Assembly (NCBI GenBank): GCA_026982835.1
Contig: JALSGI010000935.1
Coordinates: forward strand, 1 to 7,563
Direction: 5' to 3'
DNA from: Planctomycetota bacterium
GTDB lineage: Bacteria > Planctomycetota > Planctomycetia > Pirellulales > S012-138
DNA length: 7,563 nt
Made by a program: the position numbers and the translations under genes. The notes under the pieces were generated by a model. The model was given only the letters and a program-made list of their open reading frames with translations. It searched no databases and was not told the origin of the DNA. This document shows positions 1 to 6,339 of the stretch, in pieces. Each line of letters begins with the position of its first letter. Position 1 is the first letter of the stretch.

Positions 1-263
1 AACAACAGCGGCAGCAGCAACAACAACAGCAACAACAACAGCAGCAACAACAGGAACAGGAACAGCCGCAACCGCAACAGCCCCAACAGCCAACCCCACA
101 ACCCCAACCGGAACAACCTCCTCAAAGCGGCGGCGGGCAATCCCCGCCGGCCTCTCCGGAACAACCCGCACCGCCGGGTGCCTCCGGGGCTGGAGGAGCA
201 GGAAATGCGCAGCCCGCCTCGGCAGCTCCCCCGGGAGCTGCTCCGGCGGCTTCCTCACCCTAA
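1..263 (+). CDS. C-terminal tail of a polyQ/Pro-rich protein (5' partial)
   Basis: An open frame enters from the left edge (codons start at position 3) and ends at TAA 261-263. About 86 residues are visible, all low complexity. There is a near-continuous glutamine tract of mixed CAA/CAG codons, including 14 Gln in a row at 12-53, then Gln-Glu and Gln-Pro repeats, and finally an Ala/Pro/Gly-rich end. No folded domain is visible, so the function cannot be read from this part. Such tails usually act as flexible, exposed linkers (inference). The next gene starts 33 to 72 nt downstream on the same strand with no terminator between, so the two are probably co-transcribed. The coding call rests on the stop-free frame and on the next gene also having low-complexity linkers. 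The product is unrecognised. Confidence 0.7.
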   Translation, partial: QQRQQQQQQQQQQQQQQEQEQPQPQQPQQPTPQPQPEQPPQSGGGQSPPASPEQPAPPGASGAGGAGNAQPASAAPPGAAPAASSP

Positions 264-296
264 GCTGTGAGCTAGAAGCTGTGATTCCCAGGAAGA

Positions 297-2567
297 ATGG
301 TTCGGCAAGCAGGACCTTTGAGAGGAACTTTGGCCATGGTTCCCAAAAAACCTGAGTCGATGACTACGATGGACAAAGTCCAGCAATTTTTCATCTTGCA
401 TGGAGAAAAGCTGGGCTTTTCCGTGGTGCTGCTGGTTCTGGCCTGGTGCTTGACCACGATCTTTACCGTGGAGACGTATCAACATCAGCCGGAAGAGTTG
501 GTGCGAGACGTGCAAAACAAAAAGCAGTCCTTCCAGAACAACGATCCGACCAAGGACGAGTCGTTCCAGCAGTTGCAGGTATTCCGGTACGATGCTCAGG
601 CGCGGCAGTCCTTGGCCTTCCACGTGACCGACATCGGCCCCTTCGATCGGGGAACCAATGTGGGAAAGAAACGTCCCGACCCCGAGCTGATCCCCTTGGC
701 GGACCTTCAAGCCCGGTCCAAGCAGGCGATCGTCATTTACCGCCCTCCGCGAGGTAGTCAACTAGCCGCAGGGGATGGAAACGGAGCCGGTGCTCCAGTA
801 GGCCCGGCCGGCAATCCGGGAGGCAAACGTCCGCCTGGTGCCCCGGCCGACATCGGTGGACCGGGAGGGATCGGCGGGGAAGGACTCGCCGAGTTTGCTG
901 CCGGGGGAGGACAGGGGATCGGCGGCGGACCTCCCCTGGGGCCCGCGGGCGGGGGGGAAGGGGGAGCCGGGGCCCAGGCGCCCATAGCGGCCAACACCGA
1001 TCCTGAATTGAGGTACATGGTGGTGATCACGGGTCGGATCCCCCTGAAAAAACAACTGGAAATCTACCGCAAGGCGTTCAAGGACTGCCGAATCACGGAT
1101 CCCAACCGGGACTATCCCAGTTACTTCACCTTCCTGGTGGAGCGACGCGACTTGACTGCCGGGGAACAAAAGTGGAAGCGGATCAATGTCCGCGCGTTCC
1201 TGGAGCAACAAGTGCCCCAGTGGTACTCCGCCACGGAAGTGGTCGATGCCAAACACGTGGTTCCTCTCCAAGTCCTGCGAGGAAGAAAAAACGGTTGGAC
1301 CGGCTTCACCTCCCCGCTGCCCCTGTTGGCCGACGAAAGTTGGGGCCCCGAGGCCACGGCCAACCAGATCCCCTTGCTGAGCGACCTGGGGACCAGGGAA
1401 GCCGCCGAACCGGCACAAAACGATTCCACCGACGAGATGTTCCCTGACGACCTGTTTCCCGATCAAGGCCTGGAACAACAACAGCCGAACAACGGCTCAC
1501 CTGGACGCACCCCCCCGTCCCGACCGGGGATCACGGGACCGCTAGGCGGGTTGACCAGCCCGGGACAGGTGCCCGGAAGATTCCCTGGCGGAGGTTCTGG
1601 GCCCCTGGGTGGACTTCCCGGGTCGCAGGGCATGGGCCCCCCTACACGTGTAGGAGGACCTTCCGGTATGGGAGGCCCCCTGGGCCCGGGAGGAGCCCCG
1701 GAGATGGGCCTGGAGATGGGAGCGGGGACAGGAGCCAGCTCCGGAGCCCTCAGGGGAACAGGCAGTTCCTGGTTGCTGCGCCGCCCCCAAGACGATATCC
1801 TGCTGCGGTTCCTCGATTTGGACGTGGAGCCGGGACACGAGTACGTTTACCGGGTGCAAATCATCCTTTACAATCCCAACTATGGCATCAACGCCCGCTT
1901 CCTGGTCAATCGCGATTCCGCCAAGCGGCGTTTCCTGGAGACGCAATGGGTGGAGTTGCCTGAGCCGGTCCGGGTTACCGTGACCCGGGAAGTCATCGCC
2001 GGCCCGGTACGACGCTCTCCCGTGCGGGACCGTCAAAGTGTGATGGTGGTGGTTCGCGATCCGGACAACGGGGCGCAAATCCTCTCGGAGTTGCGCATCT
2101 ATCGCGGGCACCTGCTGAACAAAACGGTCCGGGAAGTGTTCCGCAAGCACCCCACGCACAATTCCGTGGAGAAACTGCGGGACTACCCGATCCAAACCAA
2201 CATCCTGGTACTGGATTTCATGGGAGGCCGATCCGTTCCGGGCGTGGGATCTCGGGTCCTCAACATGCCAAGCCAGGTGCTTGTGATGCACGAAGATGGC
2301 CGCTTGGAAGTTCGCCAGGAGATCAGCGAAGACGTGGACGCCCACTACGACCTGGCCCGAAAACGCCTGGCCCAACTGGCCAAGCTGGCCAAAGAAACCG
2401 AAGGAGGTTCAGACCAGACCGCGGGCCAGGGAAGCGGACCTTTCTTTGGGCCTTCAGGCAGTGACCAACAGGGTGGTCCCGCGGCAGGAAATTCCCCCTT
2501 TGATGAGTTTCAGCCTAATATTGGAACCGGTGGCTCAAGCCGCAAGCGCCCAAGGCGCAGGCGGTAA
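297..2567 (+). CDS. Large membrane-anchored protein with two Gly/Pro-rich linkers, function unknown
   Basis: Up to 756 residues. One hydrophobic segment at about residues 40-58, preceded by basic residues, suggests an N-terminal anchor with the bulk outside the cytoplasm. A globular stretch (about 60-154) leads to a Gly/Pro linker (about 155-232), a second globular part (about 235-380), another Gly/Pro/Met linker (about 399-491) and a third domain starting near 495. That domain opens with FLDLDVEPGHEYVYRVQI, which looks like a beta-sandwich strand pattern. A Lys/Leu/Ala helix near 682-703 is followed by a low-complexity tail ending in Arg/Lys (RKRPRRRR). Start choice: ATG 297 has AGGAAG too close to it. 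ATG 336 (residue 14) has AGAGGA at 321-326 with 9-nt spacing and may be the true start, giving 743 residues; the longer form is kept as the outer bound. Planctomycete proteins of this build may lie near type IV pilus-like genes, but nothing here proves that. Transcription ends at the terminator 24 nt downstream. Confidence 0.85.
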   Translation: MVRQAGPLRGTLAMVPKKPESMTTMDKVQQFFILHGEKLGFSVVLLVLAWCLTTIFTVETYQHQPEELVRDVQNKKQSFQNNDPTKDESFQQLQVFRYDAQARQSLAFHVTDIGPFDRGTNVGKKRPDPELIPLADLQARSKQAIVIYRPPRGSQLAAGDGNGAGAPVGPAGNPGGKRPPGAPADIGGPGGIGGEGLAEFAAGGGQGIGGGPPLGPAGGGEGGAGAQAPIAANTDPELRYMVVITGRIPLKKQLEIYRKAFKDCRITDPNRDYPSYFTFLVERRDLTAGEQKWKRINVRAFLEQQVPQWYSATEVVDAKHVVPLQVLRGRKNGWTGFTSPLPLLADESWGPEATANQIPLLSDLGTREAAEPAQNDSTDEMFPDDLFPDQGLEQQQPNNGSPGRTPPSRPGITGPLGGLTSPGQVPGRFPGGGSGPLGGLPGSQGMGPPTRVGGPSGMGGPLGPGGAPEMGLEMGAGTGASSGALRGTGSSWLLRRPQDDILLRFLDLDVEPGHEYVYRVQIILYNPNYGINARFLVNRDSAKRRFLETQWVELPEPVRVTVTREVIAGPVRRSPVRDRQSVMVVVRDPDNGAQILSELRIYRGHLLNKTVREVFRKHPTHNSVEKLRDYPIQTNILVLDFMGGRSVPGVGSRVLNMPSQVLVMHEDGRLEVRQEISEDVDAHYDLARKRLAQLAKLAKETEGGSDQTAGQGSGPFFGPSGSDQQGGPAAGNSPFDEFQPNIGTGGSSRKRPRRRR
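321..326 (+). promoter_or_regulatory. Shine-Dalgarno supporting an internal start at ATG 336
   Basis: AGAGGA lies 9 nt before ATG 336, a normal spacing. The purine run before the upstream ATG 297 is only 1 to 4 nt away. This favours the shorter N-terminus (MVPKKPESM...) of the membrane-anchored protein, although conservation data would be needed to settle it. Confidence 0.45.
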
Positions 2568-2590
2568 ACAAAACCCTTCCCCCGGGCATG

Positions 2591-2620
2591 AGCCGCGCCG
2601 AAGCAGGCGCGGCTTTTTTT
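2591..2620 (+). terminator. Intrinsic terminator after the membrane-anchored protein gene
   Basis: A perfect 9-bp stem AGCCGCGCC / GGCGCGGCT (2591-2599 and 2606-2614) has a 6-nt loop GAAGCA and is followed directly by T residues to 2620. It begins 24 nt after the TAA at 2565-2567 and separates the upstream pair of genes from the sigma factor gene. Confidence 0.93.
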
Positions 2621-2829
2621 GTCTGCTGGAAAGCCCTTCTATCCGGAACAAACAGCTCGATCCCGCCAGAGGACCACCTCGACTGACTTTTTCGGCACAA
2701 GTGGCCTGCCAGGCACAATCCACCCGTTCTGCCATCTGCCCCCGCCGCTGAAGAAGCTCCCCGCGGCTCTCCGATAGTCTTTCTGTGCCCGAGGAGCCGC
2801 TGCTTTGGTCGCTGTGGAGGCAATCGTTG
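2621..2829 (+). other. Gene-free leader upstream of the sigma factor gene
   Basis: About 209 nt between the terminator and the preferred sigma factor start. I see no credible small gene on either strand. It must hold the sigma gene promoter unless that gene is read through from upstream. Weak half-matches exist (CTGACT 2683-2688, CACAAT 2714-2719, GATAGT 2773-2778), but none pair at 16-18 nt, so I do not call a promoter. A short palindrome GCCTG-C-CAGGC (2704-2714) is too small to interpret. Confidence 0.5.
2816..2820 (+). promoter_or_regulatory. Shine-Dalgarno GGAGG of the sigma factor gene
   Basis: GGAGG lies 9 nt upstream of ATG 2830. It decides the start in favour of this ATG over the in-frame GTG at 2785, which would add 15 residues (MPEEPLLWSLWRQSL) that do not look like sigma factor sequence. 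Confidence 0.75.
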
Positions 2830-3690
2830 ATGGCAAAACTCAAGGCGTCCCGACGCACCAGCGCCGCCGTGCAGTCCCCGCTGGAAACGTACCTGCGGGA
2901 GATCAACGAAACCCCGCTCCTCTCCCCCGAAGAAGAACAAGAGCTGGCCGCCCGTGTGGCCCAAGGAGACCCCGAAGCTCGTGATCGCATGGTCCGCGCC
3001 AATCTGCGGCTAGTGGTGAACATCGCCCGCGGATACACCGGCAAGGGACTGAGCCTGCAGGACCTGATCGAGGAAGGGAACCTGGGTCTGTTGCGGGCTG
3101 TGGAGGGGTTCGACCCGGCCATGGGCACCCGCTTCAGCACCTATGCCAGCTACTGGATCAAGCAATCGATCAAGCGGGCGTTGATCAACTCGGCCAAGAC
3201 GATACGCATCCCGGCTTACATGGTCGAGTTGTTGTCCAAGTGGCGTCGGGCCTCCACGCGGCTGAGCGAAGAGCTGGGCCGCAGTCCCACCCTGGAAGAG
3301 GTGGCCCGCGTGCTCGGACTGCCGCGAAAAAAACTGCCCATCATCAAAAAAGCCATCCAGATCTACCACGCCACGCCCCATACCGACCAGTCCGAAAACG
3401 GCTGGTCGCTGGGCGAGATGGTCATGGACGAGCATTCGGCCAGCCCGGACGAAAAGCTCATCGAATCCGACGACCTGCAGCGCGTGCTCACCCTGCTGGA
3501 TGAGCTGGAGCCCCGCGAGGCGACCGTGCTCAAGTTGCGGTTCGGCCTGGAGGGGAACGAACCGATGACGCTGAAACAGATCGGCCAGATGCTGGGCCTG
3601 ACCCGGGAACGAGTCCGCCAGATCGAAACCGAAGCCCTCCGCAAGCTGGCCACGGCCCTGGACCCCGACGCCCCTCCGCCTCGCAGCTGA
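2830..3690 (+). CDS. Sigma-70 family RNA polymerase sigma factor (RpoD/SigA-like, no region 1.1)
   Basis: 286 residues from ATG 2830. It binds core RNA polymerase and directs it to promoters. Region 1.2 starts at SPLETYLREIN (16-26). Region 2 runs about 50-131, with the core-binding motif DLIEEGNLGL (78-87) and the -10 recognition helix GTRFSTYASYWIKQSIKRAL (99-118). The linker after it, AKTIRIPAYMVELL, is typical of the family. Region 3 is about 132-203. Region 4 ends with the helix-turn-helix TLKQIGQMLGLTRERVRQIE, close to that of primary sigma factors and expected to read the -35 element. Region 1.1 and the large non-conserved insert of E. coli RpoD are absent, so it is the size of a group 2 factor. 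The residue matching E. coli Gln437 is Gln112, and that matching Thr440 is Lys115. Whether it is the main housekeeping sigma or a paralogue cannot be told from one locus. It stands alone after a terminator and converges on the hydrolase gene. Confidence 0.95.
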   Translation: MAKLKASRRTSAAVQSPLETYLREINETPLLSPEEEQELAARVAQGDPEARDRMVRANLRLVVNIARGYTGKGLSLQDLIEEGNLGLLRAVEGFDPAMGTRFSTYASYWIKQSIKRALINSAKTIRIPAYMVELLSKWRRASTRLSEELGRSPTLEEVARVLGLPRKKLPIIKKAIQIYHATPHTDQSENGWSLGEMVMDEHSASPDEKLIESDDLQRVLTLLDELEPREATVLKLRFGLEGNEPMTLKQIGQMLGLTRERVRQIETEALRKLATALDPDAPPPRS

Positions 3691-3713
3691 GCCCCGCGGA
3701 CCAGCCGCAGCCC

Positions 3714-4535
3714 TCACCGGCCCGAAGCCTCCCGCCGGAGGATGCTCACCACCGGCAACTGGCGGCGCACCTGTTCCACTTGCTCCCGATCGACCGTGGC
3801 CACGGCCACGCCCGGGGAATCCTCCAGGCCGGCCACCACCTGGCCCCAAGGGTCCACAATCAGCGAATGGCCCCAGGTGGTCATCCCCGGGGCATGCTCT
3901 CCGCACTGGTTGGCCGCCAGCACAAACGCCTGGTTTTCTACGGCGCGTGCCCTCACGAGCAACTTCCAGTGGGCCTGGCCCGTCTTGTAGGTAAACGCCG
4001 ACGGCACGGCCACCAGCGGCACGCCGCGCCGGGCCAGGTGGAGGAAATGCTCGCTGAAACGCAGATCGAAGCAAATGGCCAGTCCCAACTCCCCCCAGGG
4101 CGTGGCACAACTTGCCACTTCCTTCCCCGGCAGAAAATAACGCCCCTCATCCACGCTCACCTGCCCCGGCAAGTCCACCTGGAACAGGTAACGCTTGCGG
4201 TACCGGCTCACCAGCTCTCCCTGGGGAGAGAACACCAAGGAGGTGTTCCACGCCCGCTTCTCTCCCGGGGACGTTTCGGCCAGGGAACCAGCTACCAGCC
4301 AGAGTCGGTGCTTTTGGGCAAGCTCGGCCGCCCAGGAGGAGGTGGGCCCGGGCACCGGTTCGGCCAAGGCCACCACCTGGTCCAGGGGGCCCAGCCACCA
4401 GCACAGCTCCGGCAACACCACCAGCTGCGCCCCCTGCCCGGCGGCCTCCGCTACAAAGCGAGCGATCTGCTGCCGGTTGGCTTCCCGATCCAGCGTGCTG
4501 TTACACTGCACGAGGGCCACGGTCAACTGCGACAC
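3714..4535 (-). CDS. Carbon-nitrogen hydrolase of the nitrilase superfamily, Nit1-type amidase
   Basis: 273 residues from GTG 4535. The whole nitrilase fold is present with the Glu-Lys-Cys triad: Glu43 in VVLPELCWW, Lys114 in SRYRKRYLF, Cys155 in AICFDLRF, plus the second conserved Glu at 130. The C-terminal half (PSAFTYKTGQAHWKLL, RARAVENQAFVLAANQCGEH, GHSLIVDPWGQVVA) closely follows the Nit1/YbeM branch. In characterised members that branch hydrolyses deaminated glutathione, a side product of transaminases, as a metabolite-repair step in the cytoplasm. That substrate is inferred, not shown; an omega-amidase or another small amide is possible. The usual His and Asp of the YRKxHLFD motif are Tyr and Gln here. 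Start choice: GTG 4535 has AGGAG with 6-nt spacing and gives the standard start SQLTVALVQ. Upstream in-frame ATGs at 4586, 4598 and 4634 would add 17 to 33 unconserved basic/Pro-rich residues. The gene is divergent from the enolase gene and ends 23 nt from the sigma gene. Confidence 0.93.
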   Translation of the reverse strand: MSQLTVALVQCNSTLDREANRQQIARFVAEAAGQGAQLVVLPELCWWLGPLDQVVALAEPVPGPTSSWAAELAQKHRLWLVAGSLAETSPGEKRAWNTSLVFSPQGELVSRYRKRYLFQVDLPGQVSVDEGRYFLPGKEVASCATPWGELGLAICFDLRFSEHFLHLARRGVPLVAVPSAFTYKTGQAHWKLLVRARAVENQAFVLAANQCGEHAPGMTTWGHSLIVDPWGQVVAGLEDSPGVAVATVDREQVEQVRRQLPVVSILRREASGR

Positions 4536-4541
4536 GCCAAA

Positions 4542-4546
4542 CTCCT
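4542..4546 (-). promoter_or_regulatory. Shine-Dalgarno AGGAG deciding the GTG start of the Nit1-type gene
   Basis: On the minus strand AGGAG is followed by 6 nt and then GTG at 4535-4533. It is the best ribosome binding site among the candidate starts and coincides with where the family's first beta strand begins. Confidence 0.7.
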
Positions 4547-4586
4547 GTTCCTTGGCTTGGTTCCGCCGGCCGGTAGGTTTTTTCAT

Positions 4587-4592
4587 ACTATA
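4587..4592 (-). promoter_or_regulatory. Possible -10 box (TATAGT) for the Nit1-type gene
   Basis: TATAGT on the minus strand matches 5 of 6 consensus bases and lies about 52 nt upstream of GTG 4535. It abuts the in-frame ATG at 4586, which would make that ATG an unlikely start. I see no good -35 hexamer 16-18 nt further upstream, so this is a weak call. Confidence 0.3.
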
Positions 4593-4604
4593 GGGCATCT
4601 CCCC

Positions 4605-4633
4605 TGCCGGCGAGCCGTCGGGGCTTGCCGGCA
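4605..4633. repeat. 12-bp inverted repeat in the divergent intergenic region
   Basis: Arms TGCCGGCGAGCC (4605-4616) and GGCTTGCCGGCA (4622-4633) pair over 12 positions with one G:U-type mismatch and a 5-nt loop GTCGG. No T-run follows on either strand, so it is not an intrinsic terminator. It lies 27 nt before the enolase ATG and just upstream of the likely start of the divergent hydrolase transcript. It could be an operator for a dimeric regulator or a hairpin in the enolase leader; both are inferences. Confidence 0.7.
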
Positions 4634-4660
4634 AACACCAACTGCGAGGAAGTGAAAACC

Positions 4661-5962
4661 ATGAGCCGCATCCGGCACCTCCTGGCCCGGCAAGTGCTCG
4701 ACAGCCGCGGGTGCCCCACCGTGGAAGTGGAAGTGCACTGCACCTGCGGGGAGATGGGACGAGCGATCGTGCCCTCGGGGGCCAGCACCGGGCGGGCCGA
4801 GGCGCGGGAACTGCGCGACCAGGATCCGGACCACTACGACGGACTGAGCGTCCACCGCGCCTGCCGGAACGTCACCGAGGTGATCGCCCCGGCCCTCAAA
4901 GGCATGGACCCTGCCGATCAGTTCGCCGTGGACGCCCGACTGCTGGAGCTGGACGGCACCGCCGACAAGCACCGCCTGGGGGCCAACGCGGTGCTGGGCG
5001 TGTCGATGGCCGTGGCCCACGCCGCAGCGGCCGTGCAGCGGTGCCCCTTGTTCGTGCATTTCCACCGGCTGTGGCTTTCGGTGCCAGGGGTGCCTCCGCT
5101 GCCTCGGCCCGGGGAGCCCCGCATGCCGCTACCCCAGACGAACATGATCTCCGGCGGGCTGCACGCCGGGGGCAACCTGGCTTTCCAGGACTTTCTGGCC
5201 CTCCCGCGCAAAGCGGCCGACTACCCGCAAGCCCTGCACTGGCTGGTGCGCATCCATCGCCGCCTGGGCCAGCTGCTTCGCCAACGCGGTCTGCAAGGGC
5301 ACCTGGTGGCCGACGAAGGCGGCTACGGACCCCGACTGGAAGATCACCAGCAGGCCATCGAGCTGCTGCTGGAGGCGATTGAACAGGCCGGGCTGACCCC
5401 GGGCACGGATTGCCTGGTGGCCCTGGATGTGGCCAGCAGCCACTTCTGGGACGGGCAGGTTTATCGTGTGCACTACGGTTCTCAAGGAGCGTTTTCTCCG
5501 CAGGAGTTTATCGAGCACCTGGTTCACCTGGCCCAACACTACCCCATCGCCAGTCTGGAAGACCCCCTGCACGAGGAGGCCTGGGAGGATTGGTCCCTGC
5601 TGCGGCAGCGACTTCCCGCCCAGGTGGTGCTGATCGGGGACGATCTGCTCAGCACCCAGCCCCAGCGGCTTCAGCGAGCCCAGCAGCTCGGTGCTGCCGA
5701 CGGAGTGCTGGTGAAGATGAACCAGGTGGGCACGATCACCGAAACGCTGCAAACCATGCGCCTGGCCGAAGCGGCCGGATGGACACGCGTGGTTTCGGCC
5801 CGAAGCGGCGAAACCGAAGACACCACCCTGGCCGACCTGGCCGTGGGCACGGCCGCCCATCAGATCAAAATCGGTTCGGTTACCCGCAGCGAACGCCTGG
5901 CCAAGTACAATCGCCTGCTGCGGATCGCCGAACAAGTGACCCGCTGCTGGCACGACCCGTAG
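4661..5962 (+). CDS. Enolase (phosphopyruvate hydratase) homologue with altered active-site residues
   Basis: 433 residues, full length for an enolase, from ATG 4661 with GAGGA 10 nt upstream; the family's first strand (SRIRHLLARQVLDSRG) begins at once. Classical enolase interconverts 2-phosphoglycerate and phosphoenolpyruvate in the cytoplasm. Retained (yeast numbering in brackets): Ser42 (39) in the SGAST loop, His168 (159), Glu219 (211) in ADEGGYGP, metal ligands Asp256 (246), Glu300 (295) and Asp327 (320), Lys352 (345, the base), Arg381 (374), Ser382 (375) and Lys403 (396). Changed: His373 is Ala380 (SARSGETED instead of SHRSGETED), Glu168 is Asp177, the Asn of DSRGNPT is Cys18, and the Asn before GG in the NGGxHA motif is Ser. 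The spacing of all these positions matches yeast exactly from His159 to Glu168 and from Asp320 to Lys396, so misalignment is unlikely. I therefore do not assign eno. It could be a weak enolase, a paralogue with a new substrate, or a lineage variant. It heads an apparent operon with a cupin and a lipoprotein. Confidence 0.93.
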   Translation: MSRIRHLLARQVLDSRGCPTVEVEVHCTCGEMGRAIVPSGASTGRAEARELRDQDPDHYDGLSVHRACRNVTEVIAPALKGMDPADQFAVDARLLELDGTADKHRLGANAVLGVSMAVAHAAAAVQRCPLFVHFHRLWLSVPGVPPLPRPGEPRMPLPQTNMISGGLHAGGNLAFQDFLALPRKAADYPQALHWLVRIHRRLGQLLRQRGLQGHLVADEGGYGPRLEDHQQAIELLLEAIEQAGLTPGTDCLVALDVASSHFWDGQVYRVHYGSQGAFSPQEFIEHLVHLAQHYPIASLEDPLHEEAWEDWSLLRQRLPAQVVLIGDDLLSTQPQRLQRAQQLGAADGVLVKMNQVGTITETLQTMRLAEAAGWTRVVSARSGETEDTTLADLAVGTAAHQIKIGSVTRSERLAKYNRLLRIAEQVTRCWHDP

Positions 5963-6003
5963 CGGTGAAAGTCTCCCCCGGTTCCTGCCCTGGAAGGAGT
6001 GCG

Positions 6004-6339
6004 ATGAAGATGGACCCCTACCTTGTCGATAAGAGTCAATGCTCGCATCACGAGATTTTCCCGGGCGTGCACATCTGGACCACGCACGGAGAGCACCTGA
6101 TGCTCTCACTGGTGGAGATGGAGCCGCACGCCGTGGTCCAGCGGCACTCGCACCCGCACGAGCAGCTTGGCATGCTGCTGGAAGGGGAACTCGTGTTCAC
6201 CATCGGCGAGCAGACCCAGCGGGTGCTGCCCGGGCAGATGTGGCGCATCCCCGGCGGCGTGGAACACCAGGTGGTGGCCGGTCCTCAAGGGGCCACCGCC
6301 CTGGATGTGTTCTATCCCATCCGCGAGGACTACTTGTGA
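6004..6339 (+). CDS. Small single-domain cupin protein
   Basis: 111 residues from ATG 6004, with AAGGAG 4 nt upstream. It is a single beta-barrel cupin. Motif 1 is RHSHPHEQLGMLLEG, with candidate metal ligands His48, His50 and Glu53 or Gln54. Motif 2 is GQMWRIPGGVEH, which fits G(x)5PxGxxH with His88. No DNA-binding or second cupin domain is present. Such proteins include small metal-dependent isomerases, dioxygenases and sugar- or ligand-binding proteins, and the sequence does not tell which. It follows the enolase homologue by 41 nt without a terminator, and its stop TGA overlaps the GTG start of the next gene, so it is probably co-transcribed with both. A second in-frame ATG at 6010 is an alternative start. 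Confidence 0.9.
   Translation: MKMDPYLVDKSQCSHHEIFPGVHIWTTHGEHLMLSLVEMEPHAVVQRHSHPHEQLGMLLEGELVFTIGEQTQRVLPGQMWRIPGGVEHQVVAGPQGATALDVFYPIREDYL
6325..6329 (+). promoter_or_regulatory. Shine-Dalgarno GAGGA inside the cupin gene for the lipoprotein start
   Basis: GAGGA lies 6 nt before GTG 6336, within the last codons of the cupin gene. Together with the GTGA stop-start overlap it indicates translational coupling and fixes the lipoprotein start. Confidence 0.7.

Noticed and set aside
1641..1654. Perfect 14-bp palindrome CCTACACGTGTAGG inside the second Gly-rich linker
   Set aside because: A palindrome of this length is expected about once in a few windows of this size by chance, and it lies in the middle of a coding region with no paired copy.
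1542..2375. Minus-strand open frame of 277 codons opposite the membrane-anchored protein
   Set aside because: Composition-driven shadow; the plus frame has a membrane segment, coherent domains and a terminator at the right place.
2683..2719. CTGACT and CACAAT as a promoter for the sigma factor gene
   Set aside because: Each matches only 4 of 6 consensus bases and the spacing is about 25 nt, too long for a sigma-70 promoter.
3010..4110. Minus-strand open frame of 366 codons spanning the sigma factor and hydrolase genes
   Set aside because: It is out of frame with two clearly conserved proteins, is Gly/Arg/Pro-rich without domain pattern, and is expected as a shadow in GC-rich DNA.
4557..4591. 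TTGGTT and TACTAT as a plus-strand promoter for the enolase gene
   Set aside because: The spacing is 23 nt and both hexamers are poor; the same bases read better as a minus-strand -10 box.
5129..6109. Minus-strand open frame of 326 codons opposite the enolase and cupin genes
   Set aside because: Antisense to conserved enolase sequence, with no ribosome binding site of note and no recognisable motif; a codon-bias shadow.
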